Program-made: the position numbers and the translations under genes | Source of the DNA: Aurantimonas sp036549475 | Lineage (GTDB): Bacteria > Pseudomonadota > Alphaproteobacteria > Rhizobiales > Rhizobiaceae | Assembly: GCF_036549475.1 (NCBI RefSeq) | Contig: NZ_JAZHLI010000008.1 | Coordinates: 62,001 to 126,000, forward strand | DNA: 64,000 nucleotides | Reading direction: 5' to 3' | The notes under the pieces: model-generated | Seen by the model: the letters and a program-made list of their open reading frames with translations, nothing else | Database searches by the model: none | What the model was told of the DNA's origin: nothing | Part shown: piece by piece, positions 1-7,345 of the stretch | Numbering within the stretch: position 1 is the stretch's first letter | Layout: every line of letters begins with the position of its first letter

Positions 1-52
1 ACTGCGAAGCGACGAGCGGACCATGCCGGTCGAAGCTTGCGCGAGACCACGG

Positions 53-67
53 TTAATGAAAGGTTAA
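53..67 (-). promoter_or_regulatory. CtrA-type box TTAA-N7-TTAA
   Basis: On the minus strand the site reads TTAACCTTTCATTAACC, a perfect TTAA-N7-TTAA. It lies just beyond the end of the cheT-like gene, so it probably drives a leftward gene outside the window. In rhizobial relatives fliF follows this operon, which makes fliF a guess. Bases 1-147 hold no convincing gene start. CtrA recognition of this pattern is known from Caulobacter and other alphaproteobacteria; use here is inferred. Confidence 0.5.
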
Positions 68-147
68 CGCGAGTGATCCGAAGCGAATGGCAATTTATGC
101 GCGCATTCGGTGGCTTGCTTCCAACTCGCTGAAGCGCCGTTCCAGGT

Positions 148-510
148 TCAAGATGCCTGGGAAAACAATTCCATCTCGCCGTCCGTATCGTCGGTGCGGG
201 CCTGGTGTGGGGAGTTGGCAGAGGGGACCAGACGCAGCTTGAGATCGTTCAACCGGACCGTCTCCAGCGCCGATTTCAGCGCGACCTCGTAGCTCGCCGG
301 CAGCTCGTCCCCTGCCGCTTCCAGGAAGGTCGACAGGTTGCAGAGCGTCTGCTGGGTGCGGTCGATCCGCTGCACGGCGCGCACATAGGCCGCGTCCTGC
401 TGCGCATGGTCCGGGCAGACGAGGTCGTGCATCGCCTCGGCGTCCCTGGCCAGTTCGCGCAGCTCGAGGGAGAGGGTTCTGAAAAGGTCGGACAGGGAAC
501 TCATCGACAT
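148..510 (-). CDS. cheT: CheT-like chemotaxis operon protein
   Basis: A 120-residue soluble, helical and acidic protein without signal peptide or membrane segment. It is the last gene of the chemotaxis operon, 75 bp after cheD. That is the place of orf10/cheT in the Sinorhizobium meliloti che operon, whose product of similar size is reported to interact with CheR. The assignment rests on position and size; no catalytic motif is visible. ATG at 510 is used, and a second ATG two codons later at 504 is equally possible because neither has a strong ribosome site. The TTAA-N7-TTAA box just past its stop suggests that the next leftward gene has its own promoter. Confidence 0.6.
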   Translation of the reverse strand: MSMSSLSDLFRTLSLELRELARDAEAMHDLVCPDHAQQDAAYVRAVQRIDRTQQTLCNLSTFLEAAGDELPASYEVALKSALETVRLNDLKLRLVPSANSPHQARTDDTDGEMELFSQAS

Positions 511-585
511 GGGAATTCGCTTCGATCGCTAGAATTGCACGACGGGGGATTCGGGACGGTTCGCCACGATACGCCCCCGGTCCTT

Positions 586-1125
586 TCAGAAAAGTTCCAC
601 GTCGCCGATCGCGTCCGGCTTGCGAATGGGGCGGGCCACCGGGATCTTCGGCATGGCGGCCGGTTCGAACAGGATCTGCCGGGCCCTGCCCGAATGCGGC
701 CAGTATTCGATCCGCCGTCCGACCTCCCCGCCCAGGCTGCCGCCCAGATAGGTGATCCTCTCCATGCGCAGGAAGCGCTCGGCGAAGATGGCGTTCTTGG
801 AACCGACATTCGACAGGCGATCGACCGTCTGGGCACCGCCGAAGAGCTTGGCTTCCAGATTTTCGCGGCGCGCGCCCTGCTGCAGGAGCCCGTTGATCAG
901 GAGCTCCATCAGGTACAGTCCGAAACTCTCGGTCCGGCCGCCTTCCTGGTCGCAGCTGCCGGGAAGCAGGAAATGGTTCATTCCGCCGACGCCTGCGACC
1001 CGGTCATGGATGCAGGCCGAGACGCAGGAGCCCAGGAGCGTCGTCAGCACCGTGTCCGGTCCCGAAGCCACCTTCGCTTCGCCCTGCATGACGTGAATGC
1101 GCTGCATGTCCGCTCGGTTCGGCAT
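586..1125 (-). CDS. cheD: CheD, chemoreceptor glutamine deamidase
   Basis: A 179-residue CheD. The family deamidates specific glutamines on methyl-accepting receptors in the cytoplasm and can bind CheY-P or CheC. The conserved catalytic region is visible: TLLGSCVSACI around residues 29-39 contains the active cysteine, followed by GGMNHFLLP with the histidine, and later FGGA. The length is typical. Its ATG overlaps the stop of cheY2 by one base (TAATG), so it is translationally coupled. It lies between cheY2 and the cheT-like gene, matching the rhizobial operon order. Confidence 0.93.
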   Translation of the reverse strand: MPNRADMQRIHVMQGEAKVASGPDTVLTTLLGSCVSACIHDRVAGVGGMNHFLLPGSCDQEGGRTESFGLYLMELLINGLLQQGARRENLEAKLFGGAQTVDRLSNVGSKNAIFAERFLRMERITYLGGSLGGEVGRRIEYWPHSGRARQILFEPAAMPKIPVARPIRKPDAIGDVELF

Positions 1126-1514
1126 TACTGGAGACGACCGACCACCGCTTCCATGGTCTTCTTGAGGACGGGGACGGTGATCGGCTTGGCCAGGAAGTTG
1201 TTGACGCCGAACTGGGCCGCCCGCTGGACGAGTTCGCGATCGCCCTGGCCCGTCAGGATGATGAAGGGCGTCTTCTTCGTCGGGGCATAGGACCGCACGG
1301 CCTTCAGCAGCTGGATTCCGTCCAGCTTGGGCATGTTGAAATCCGAGATGATGATATGGCAGGGCGCCGTCATCATCGTCTGAAGCGCCTCCTCGCCATC
1401 GACGGCAAAGACGATCTGCTTGATTCCCAGTTGTTCCAGGGCGTCGCGAATCAGCATCCGGCTGGTGCGGTGATCGTCGACGATGAGAACTCTGATCCGG
1501 TCTGCAATGCTCAT
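1125..1514 (-). CDS. cheY2: CheY2 response regulator
   Basis: A single-domain receiver of 129 residues. Acidic pocket residues D13 and D14, phosphoacceptor D58 in the SDFNMP motif, T88 and K110 are all in place. In S. meliloti the second CheY of the operon is the one that binds the motor while CheY1 acts as a phosphate sink; the same split is inferred here from the position just before cheD. Its coding sequence starts 112 bp after the cheB stop, the widest gap in the operon, so a local promoter or processing site cannot be excluded. It overlaps cheD by one base. Confidence 0.9.
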   Translation of the reverse strand: MSIADRIRVLIVDDHRTSRMLIRDALEQLGIKQIVFAVDGEEALQTMMTAPCHIIISDFNMPKLDGIQLLKAVRSYAPTKKTPFIILTGQGDRELVQRAAQFGVNNFLAKPITVPVLKKTMEAVVGRLQ

Positions 1515-1626
1515 GGGGTCTATCCTTGTCGGATCCCTATTAAAGGGGGAATTTTATGAAGAGTTTCTCTCATCCGGATCGCGTATTTTCGCTGACAGGA
1601 CATATGTTTGGGGAAACATCATCGGG

Positions 1627-2670
1627 TCACGCGAACAGCTGTCGGGTCACCCGCGACAGAGGGATCCTCTTCTCCGCGGCACCGATTTCGTAGGCTACCC
1701 GCGGCATGCCGTAGACAAGCGAACTCTCCTCGTCCTGGGCGAGCGTGCGCGAGCCGTCCTTGCGCATCTCCAGAAGACCCTGCGCCCCGTCGCGGCCCAT
1801 GCCGGTCAGGATGACGCCGCTGGAACGGCCCTTGAAGTTCTTGGCGATGGACGCGAACAGAACGTCGACCGACGGGCGGTGCCCAGAGACCGGATCGTCG
1901 GCGACCAGAGAAATGTAGGGCTGCACCGCCTTGCGCAGGATCATGTGGCGGCCACCGCCCGGTGCCAGATAGACGTGGCCGGGGCGCAGGACATCGCCGT
2001 CCTTCGCCTCGGTCACATGCGCCGGGCACAGGCGGTCGAGCCGCGCGGCGAATGACCCGGTGAAGGCCGCGGGCAGATGCTGCACGATCAGCGTCGGCGG
2101 ACAATCGGCGGGAAACTCCGCCAGAACCTGCGTGAGCGCCTCGACGCCGCCGGTCGACGAACCGATCCCGATCAGTTCCGGCCCGGTCGCCGAGCGCATC
2201 ACCACATGGGGTGCAGGCGACGACGGCGCGGCGCGGCTCGCAGGCACGGCGGCCGCGCCCCGACGCTGGACCAGCCGCCCCTTGGCCTGCGCAGCCTCCT
2301 TGATCAAGCCCGGCAGGGCGTCAAAGGTGTTGCTGCCGGCGCCCGGCTTGGCGATGCAGTCGAAGGCGCCGATCTCCAGCGCCTCCAGCGTGACCGACGC
2401 GCCAGGCGCGGTGAGATTCGACACCATGATGACAGGCGTCGGCCGCAGCTGCATGATCTTCTGCAGGAAGTCGATGCCATTCATGTTCGGCATCTCGACG
2501 TCCAGGGTGACGACGTCCGGATCCAGTTCCTTCATCTTCTCCCGGGCCTCGAAGGGGTTGGCGGCTTCGCCGACCACCTCGATGCCCGGATCGTTCTTCA
2601 GCACGTTGCGGATCAATGCCCGCATCGTCATGGAATCGTCGACGATGAGAACCGTTGCAGCTGGCATCAT
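1627..2670 (-). CDS. cheB: CheB, receptor methylesterase/deamidase with receiver domain
   Basis: CheB removes methyl groups from glutamates on chemoreceptors when phosphorylated by CheA. Residues 1-125 form a receiver domain with D11, D12 and phosphoacceptor D57 (TLDVEMP). The C-terminal methylesterase domain shows the serine motif GSSTGG, the histidine in QHLP and the aspartate in GMGRDG. The chosen ATG at 2670 gives 347 residues, the usual size, and has an AGGGAC ribosome site 5 bases upstream. An alternative ATG at 2754 lies two bases after the cheR stop and would add 28 low-complexity residues. The gene sits between cheR and cheY2. Confidence 0.92.
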   Translation of the reverse strand: MMPAATVLIVDDSMTMRALIRNVLKNDPGIEVVGEAANPFEAREKMKELDPDVVTLDVEMPNMNGIDFLQKIMQLRPTPVIMVSNLTAPGASVTLEALEIGAFDCIAKPGAGSNTFDALPGLIKEAAQAKGRLVQRRGAAAVPASRAAPSSPAPHVVMRSATGPELIGIGSSTGGVEALTQVLAEFPADCPPTLIVQHLPAAFTGSFAARLDRLCPAHVTEAKDGDVLRPGHVYLAPGGGRHMILRKAVQPYISLVADDPVSGHRPSVDVLFASIAKNFKGRSSGVILTGMGRDGAQGLLEMRKDGSRTLAQDEESSLVYGMPRVAYEIGAAEKRIPLSRVTRQLFA

Positions 2671-2756
2671 CGCGTCCCTGCTCCGTCCGGCATCGCGATC
2701 GTCGGCCCTGCTCGGCGAACCCGTATCGAGGGTCTGGTGTCCGCGTTCCATCATCG

Positions 2757-3749
2757 TCAGCTTCCGGCTTTGCGGTAGGAGGTATTGGACGCGTAGGTCA
2801 GCAACGATGCCGCAGCCCCGGTCACGCGCTCGGAATGGCCGACATAGAGGAAACCGTCCGGCAGGATCCGCTCGGCGAAACGGTTCCACACCCTCTCGCG
2901 GGTCGTCTGGTCGAAATAGATTGTCACGTTGCGGCAGAAGATGGCGTCGAACATGCCCTTCATCGGCCACTGGCCGATGAGGTTGAGTTCGCGGAACGAC
3001 ACGAGATCGCGCATCGTATCGGCGACCTCGAAGCTCATCTCTTCGGTGGCACCGCGGTGGCTGCTCGTCGCCCCGTGGACCGGACGGAACCAGCGCCGGC
3101 GCAGATCGGCCGGCACGTTTTCGAGATCGCTCGACAGGTAGATGCCGGCGCGGCCGGTGGCCACGACATTCGGATCGATGTCGGTCGCCAGGATGCGGAC
3201 GTCATGGTCGGCCGCGTCCGGCATCATCGACAGCAGGGTCATCGCGATCGAATAGGGTTCGTGGCCGTTGGAGCAGCCCGCCGACCAGATCCGCACGCGC
3301 CCGCCCTGCTTGGCGCTGGCCAGCAGCGGCGGCAACAGGCTGTTCTTCAGATGGTCGAAATGATGCTGCTCGCGGAAGAAATGCGTGACGTTGGTCGTCA
3401 GCGAGGCGAGCATCTTCATGCGCTCGTCGGCACCGCCGGAGCCGGCCACCAGGGCGCAATAGTCGCGGAAGCTCTCCATGCCGAGGCTTCGCAGCCGTTT
3501 GGACAACCGCGAATAGACCAGGGACGCCTTCGACGCCGTCAGGTGAATGCCGGCGTCGTCGTAGAGGATCCGGGCGATATTGGTGAAGTCCGCCTCAGTC
3601 ATCGGAAACTCGCCGGAACCGATCGACGCGGAGCCGCCCCGCGGCCGCCGGCCTCCCGGCTTTTCTTGCTGATGTCCGGCCGCCAAGCGCCCTACTCCAC
3701 CTTCGCTCGATGGTGCCGGACGATCCGTCGCCCGGCCCCAACGTGCCAT
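2757..3749 (-). CDS. cheR: CheR, chemoreceptor methyltransferase
   Basis: CheR transfers methyl groups from S-adenosylmethionine to glutamates of chemoreceptors. The N-terminal helical CheR domain begins near residue 50 (TEADFTNIARILYDD). The SAM-binding fold follows with the motif IWSAGCSNGHEPYSIAM and then LATDIDPNV. FRELNL and IFCRNVTIYFD mark the catalytic core. ATG at 3749 has a clear AGGACAG ribosome site and gives a 49-residue basic, Gly/Pro-rich N-terminal extension. ATG at 3602, with a poorer site, would give the conventional length. It follows cheW after 40 bp and ends two bases before an alternative cheB start. Confidence 0.92.
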   Translation of the reverse strand: MARWGRATDRPAPSSEGGVGRLAAGHQQEKPGGRRPRGGSASIGSGEFPMTEADFTNIARILYDDAGIHLTASKASLVYSRLSKRLRSLGMESFRDYCALVAGSGGADERMKMLASLTTNVTHFFREQHHFDHLKNSLLPPLLASAKQGGRVRIWSAGCSNGHEPYSIAMTLLSMMPDAADHDVRILATDIDPNVVATGRAGIYLSSDLENVPADLRRRWFRPVHGATSSHRGATEEMSFEVADTMRDLVSFRELNLIGQWPMKGMFDAIFCRNVTIYFDQTTRERVWNRFAERILPDGFLYVGHSERVTGAAASLLTYASNTSYRKAGS

Positions 3750-3789
3750 TTCTGTCCTGTCGAGATGCTGTCCTGCCTCGCGTCGGCCG

Positions 3790-4284
3790 TCAGGCCGCGT
3801 CGCGAAGCTGCGGCAGCACGTTGTCCGTCGCCAGCAGCGAGACCATGCGGCCCTCGAGTGCCATGACGCCGCGGACGAACTGCTTGGCGAATTCCGTCGC
3901 CATGTCCGGCGGCGGCTGCAGGGCGTCGTCGGTCACCGTCAGTATATCGGAGACGGCATCGACCAGGAGCCCGAACAGCTGCTGCTGCGAGCGCGCCACG
4001 ATGATGACGCTGCGGGCGGTCGGCTGGGTCTTCGGGAAGCCCAGGCGCGCCGCCAGGTCGACGATCGGCAGCACCGCGCCGCGCAGATTGATGACGCCGT
4101 TGACGTAGGACGGAGCGTGCGGGATCGGCGTTGCCGGGGTCCAGCCGCGGATCTCGCGGACCGACATGATGTCGACGCAGAATTCCTGCTCGCCGATGCG
4201 GAAGGCGACCAGTTCGCGGCCGTTGCCTTCACCGCGATTGTCGTTCTGGGCGGGCTTCCCGGTCTGTGTGAAAGAAGTCGTCAT
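3790..4284 (-). CDS. cheW: CheW, receptor-kinase coupling protein
   Basis: A 164-residue CheW that bridges chemoreceptors and the CheA kinase at the membrane array. The CheW fold starts near residue 23 (RELVAFRIGEQEFCVDI) and includes YVNGVINLRGAVLPIVDL, the conserved core of the family. The first 22 residues are a polar tail. It starts 5 bp after the cheA stop, so the two are almost certainly cotranslated. Only one cheW is seen in the window. Confidence 0.95.
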   Translation of the reverse strand: MTTSFTQTGKPAQNDNRGEGNGRELVAFRIGEQEFCVDIMSVREIRGWTPATPIPHAPSYVNGVINLRGAVLPIVDLAARLGFPKTQPTARSVIIVARSQQQLFGLLVDAVSDILTVTDDALQPPPDMATEFAKQFVRGVMALEGRMVSLLATDNVLPQLRDAA

Positions 4285-4289
4285 CTGTC

Positions 4290-6578
4290 CTACTCCGCGG
4301 CCTGTTGCATGGCGTTGCTGGCGAAGGCGTTATCGCCCCGCGATGTCGCGACGACGGTATCGACGTCGAGAATGAGGGCGACGCGACCGTCGCCGAGAAT
4401 GGTGGCGGCGGCGATGCCGGGCACGCTGCCGTAATTGGTTTCCAGGCTCTTGATCACGACCTGGCGCTGACCCTGGATGGCGTCGACAAGCAGCGCCGAA
4501 CGCAGACCCTTCTCCGCCTCGACCAGGATGGCGACGCCGGCAGTGGCGTCGGCCGCCTTGCCGGTGAATCCCAGTTCGCGGCCGACATCGACGAGCGGCA
4601 GGAAGCTGTCGCGCACCTTCACCACCCGCGCGTCGCCGCCGAAGCTCTTCACCTCTTCCGCCTTGGGCTGCAGCGTCTCGATGATCGCAGTCAGCGGTAC
4701 CACGACCGTCTGGTCGCCGACCGAGACGATCATGCCGTCGAGGACCGCCAGGGTCAGCGGCAGGCTCATGGTGAAGATCGAGCCCTGGCCGGGTTCCGAG
4801 GCGATCGACACGCGGCCGCCGAGCGCCTGGATCGAGCGCTTGACGACATCCATGCCGACGCCGCGGCCCGACAGTTCGGACACCGAGGAGGCGGTCGAGA
4901 AGCCCGGCGCGAAGATCAGGTTGTCGATCTCCTCGTTGGTCAGATTGGCGTCGGCTGGGATCAGCCCCTTGCTGATCGCGATTTCCTGCACCTTGGGCCG
5001 GTTGATGCCGGCGCCGTCGTCGGCGATCTCGATGACGATGCGGCCCGAGCGATGCATCGCCGCGACCTTCACCGTGCCTTCGGCAGTCTTGCCGGCAGCC
5101 AGACGCACCTCGGGCTTTTCCAGCCCGTGGTCGATCGCGTTGCGCAGCATGTGGGTCAACGGATCGGCCAGGCGCTCGATGACGGTCTTGTCGACCTCGG
5201 TCCACTCGCCTTCCGTGACCAGCCGAACCGTCTTGCCGGAGATTTCCGCGACTTCACGCGCCAGGCGCGGCAGCCGCTGGAAGACCGACTTCACCGGCTG
5301 GGCGCGGATCGCCATGACGCTGTCCTGGATGCCGCGGGTCAGCTGCTCGAGTTCGTCGAGCCCGACCGCGAGCTCCGAGGTACGGGCCAGGCCCGCCTGA
5401 TAGGCGCGCTGGGACAGCATGACCTGGTGGATGACCAGTTCGCCGACGAGGTCGATCAGCCGGTCGACCCGCTCGAGGTCGACACGGATCGTCTGGGCGG
5501 CCGCCGTCGTGGGCTTACCCTCGGCATCGGTCGTGCCCCTGGCCTCGGAGGGCAGCGCCTTCGGCACGGCGTTCGCAGCGGGGGCAGCTTCTTGGATATC
5601 GGCAGTTGCCGGTGCGGGCGCTGCGGCCTCGAGTTCTTCCTCCGCAGGAGGCGTTTCGGCGACGACGGGCGCGGCGGCCATTGGCGCCGCTGCCGGTGCT
5701 TCCTCGGCAGTATCGGCCGGCACGTCGCCGCGAATGCGGGCAAGGATCTCGGCCAGGTCGGAATCGAACCCGCCGGCGTCGCCGCCTGCCTTGTCGGCCT
5801 CGATCGTCAGATCGCAATCCCACTCGACGAATTCGAAGATCTCGCGCACGGCCTCCTCGGTGGAGGCGGTGCGAAGCTCCACGTTCCAGGTGAGATAGGC
5901 GCTCTCGGGATCCAGATCCTGCAGCTGCGGCAGTTCGCTGGTGTCGCAACTGATCACTGCTTCGCCGAACTTGCAAAGATCGCGCAGGACGACAGCCGCC
6001 TCGTTGGCCTTCGAATAGAGACCCTCATGGGGCTTGAAGGAAATGCGGAACACGGTTTCGCCGTCGGAATCGGCGTCGTCGTCGCCACCACCCAGCAGAT
6101 CGTCGAGATCGACGGCGATCGGCACGAAATCGAGATCGCCCATGCCCTGATCGTCGTCGGCGCCTGCGGTCGCGGGAGCATCGGCTTCCGCCGTCCCGCC
6201 GACCAGCGCCTTCAGTTCGGCGGCCAGGCCGTCATTGCGGGCCGCGTCGGCGACGCCGCCATCGCGGGCAACGGTGACAAGGTCGGCAAGGGCGTCGCCG
6301 GAGCGCAGCATCACCTTGATGACCGTATCAGTCGCTTCGAGCCGGTTGGAGCGCAGCCCGTCGAGCGTCGTCTCGAAGATGTGGGCGAAACGGACCAGAT
6401 CGTCGAGGCTGAAGGCCCCTGCCCCGCCCTTGATCGAGTGCACCGCCCGGAACACGGCGTTGACCGTATCGGAATCGGCCTCGCCGTTCTCGATCGCCAG
6501 CAATCCGGCTTCCAGCTCCGCAAGCTGCTCGGCGCATTCCTCGAAGAATGTCTGCCGGATTTCCGCCATCGCGTCCAT
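4290..6578 (-). CDS. cheA: CheA, chemotaxis histidine kinase
   Basis: A 762-residue CheA. It autophosphorylates under receptor control and passes phosphate to CheY1, CheY2 and CheB. The HPt domain carries the phosphohistidine H47 in the HSIKGGAGAF motif. A CheY/CheB-binding region follows near residues 175-270, then a long Ala/Pro/Glu linker, the dimerisation domain, the ATPase domain (HMLRNAIDHGLE, DDGAGIN, GRGVGMDVV) and a C-terminal CheW-like domain. It lies between cheY1 and cheW, the core order of the rhizobial operon. The 93-bp gap before it holds no other gene. Confidence 0.96.
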   Translation of the reverse strand: MDAMAEIRQTFFEECAEQLAELEAGLLAIENGEADSDTVNAVFRAVHSIKGGAGAFSLDDLVRFAHIFETTLDGLRSNRLEATDTVIKVMLRSGDALADLVTVARDGGVADAARNDGLAAELKALVGGTAEADAPATAGADDDQGMGDLDFVPIAVDLDDLLGGGDDDADSDGETVFRISFKPHEGLYSKANEAAVVLRDLCKFGEAVISCDTSELPQLQDLDPESAYLTWNVELRTASTEEAVREIFEFVEWDCDLTIEADKAGGDAGGFDSDLAEILARIRGDVPADTAEEAPAAAPMAAAPVVAETPPAEEELEAAAPAPATADIQEAAPAANAVPKALPSEARGTTDAEGKPTTAAAQTIRVDLERVDRLIDLVGELVIHQVMLSQRAYQAGLARTSELAVGLDELEQLTRGIQDSVMAIRAQPVKSVFQRLPRLAREVAEISGKTVRLVTEGEWTEVDKTVIERLADPLTHMLRNAIDHGLEKPEVRLAAGKTAEGTVKVAAMHRSGRIVIEIADDGAGINRPKVQEIAISKGLIPADANLTNEEIDNLIFAPGFSTASSVSELSGRGVGMDVVKRSIQALGGRVSIASEPGQGSIFTMSLPLTLAVLDGMIVSVGDQTVVVPLTAIIETLQPKAEEVKSFGGDARVVKVRDSFLPLVDVGRELGFTGKAADATAGVAILVEAEKGLRSALLVDAIQGQRQVVIKSLETNYGSVPGIAAATILGDGRVALILDVDTVVATSRGDNAFASNAMQQAAE

Positions 6579-6671
6579 GTCGCTACCTTCTTGTTCCTGC
6601 TCGCACTGCTGTCTGCTTGGCGGTCGTGCCGGCGGCTTGCCGTCGGCGTGACCGCCGACAAGGGCGCTCTG

Positions 6672-7043
6672 CTATGCTGCGACGCGGTTGATCGCGTCTA
6701 CGAGCTTGACCGGGTCGAAGGGCTTGACGATCCAGCCGGTCGCACCGGCGGTACGGGCCCGCTGCTTCTTCTCGGCGTCGCTCTCGGTCGTCAGCACCAG
6801 GATCGGGATGGCGCGGCGCCGGGGGTCGACCCGCACTTCCTCGATGAACTGGAAGCCGTCCTTGCGGGGCATGTTGATGTCGGTGATGATGACGTCGGGC
6901 TCGACGTCCATGCCCTCGAGGACCTCGATCCCGTGGGCGCCGTCCTCGGCCTGCACGACGATGAAGCCTTGAGACGTCAGGGTTGCCCGCAGCATCTCGC
7001 GCATCGTCCGCGAGTCGTCGATCGTCAGAACTGTCCTGCTCAT
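6672..7043 (-). CDS. cheY1: CheY1 response regulator
   Basis: A stand-alone receiver of 123 residues starting MSRTVLTIDDS. D9, D10, phosphoacceptor D55 (TDINMP), a threonine in LTTE and the lysine in VKPF are present. The start is fixed by the 4-base ATGA overlap with the upstream STAS gene; longer readings into that gene are not needed. In S. meliloti the CheY1 of this position drains phosphate from CheA instead of binding the motor, helped by CheS. The adjacent CheS-like gene makes the same function likely. Confidence 0.92.
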   Translation of the reverse strand: MSRTVLTIDDSRTMREMLRATLTSQGFIVVQAEDGAHGIEVLEGMDVEPDVIITDINMPRKDGFQFIEEVRVDPRRRAIPILVLTTESDAEKKQRARTAGATGWIVKPFDPVKLVDAINRVAA

Positions 7044-7345
7044 GCGAGGCTTCCCTTGTCGCTGATGTGCTCGGGCGTCAGCCCGAGAAGTTCGAGGCCG
7101 CCCAGGAAGGCGTCCGAAGGTGTTTCGAGGTCGAACGGCGTGTCGTCGACCTTCCAGGTCGCAGCGGCAGAGAGCAGGACCTGGACGCACTGGCCGCCGA
7201 GCCTGGACACCTTGGAGGCGTCGACCTTGACCGGTCCGCCGCGCAGGGCCAGGAGCTGTTCCGCCAGGGGAGCAGCCGCCTTGATGTCGAGGATTTCAGG
7301 CAGGTCGACCAGGGTCGGCTTGCGGTTTGCGGGCTTCCTGGCCAT
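7040..7345 (-). CDS. cheS: CheS-like STAS-domain protein
   Basis: A 101-residue protein with a STAS-type fold: an early strand LVDLPEILDIKAAAPLAEQL, a DASKVSRLG segment where anti-sigma-antagonist proteins carry the switch residue, and QCVQVLLSAAATW. It sits between the receptor and cheY1, exactly where S. meliloti has orf2/cheS. CheS is reported there to bind CheA and speed CheY1-P dephosphorylation. The gene overlaps the receptor stop by one base (TGATG) and cheY1 by four. Position is strong evidence; functional identity is inferred. Confidence 0.72.
   Translation of the reverse strand: MARKPANRKPTLVDLPEILDIKAAAPLAEQLLALRGGPVKVDASKVSRLGGQCVQVLLSAAATWKVDDTPFDLETPSDAFLGGLELLGLTPEHISDKGSLA

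Noticed and set aside
1..24. Possible start of a leftward gene at the ATG on the minus strand at 22-24
   Set aside because: Only eight codons are visible, with no ribosome site; the nearby CtrA box is reported instead.
2671..2970. N-terminal extension of CheB to 2970
   Set aside because: It overlaps the end of cheR in another frame; ribosome site and family length favour 2670.
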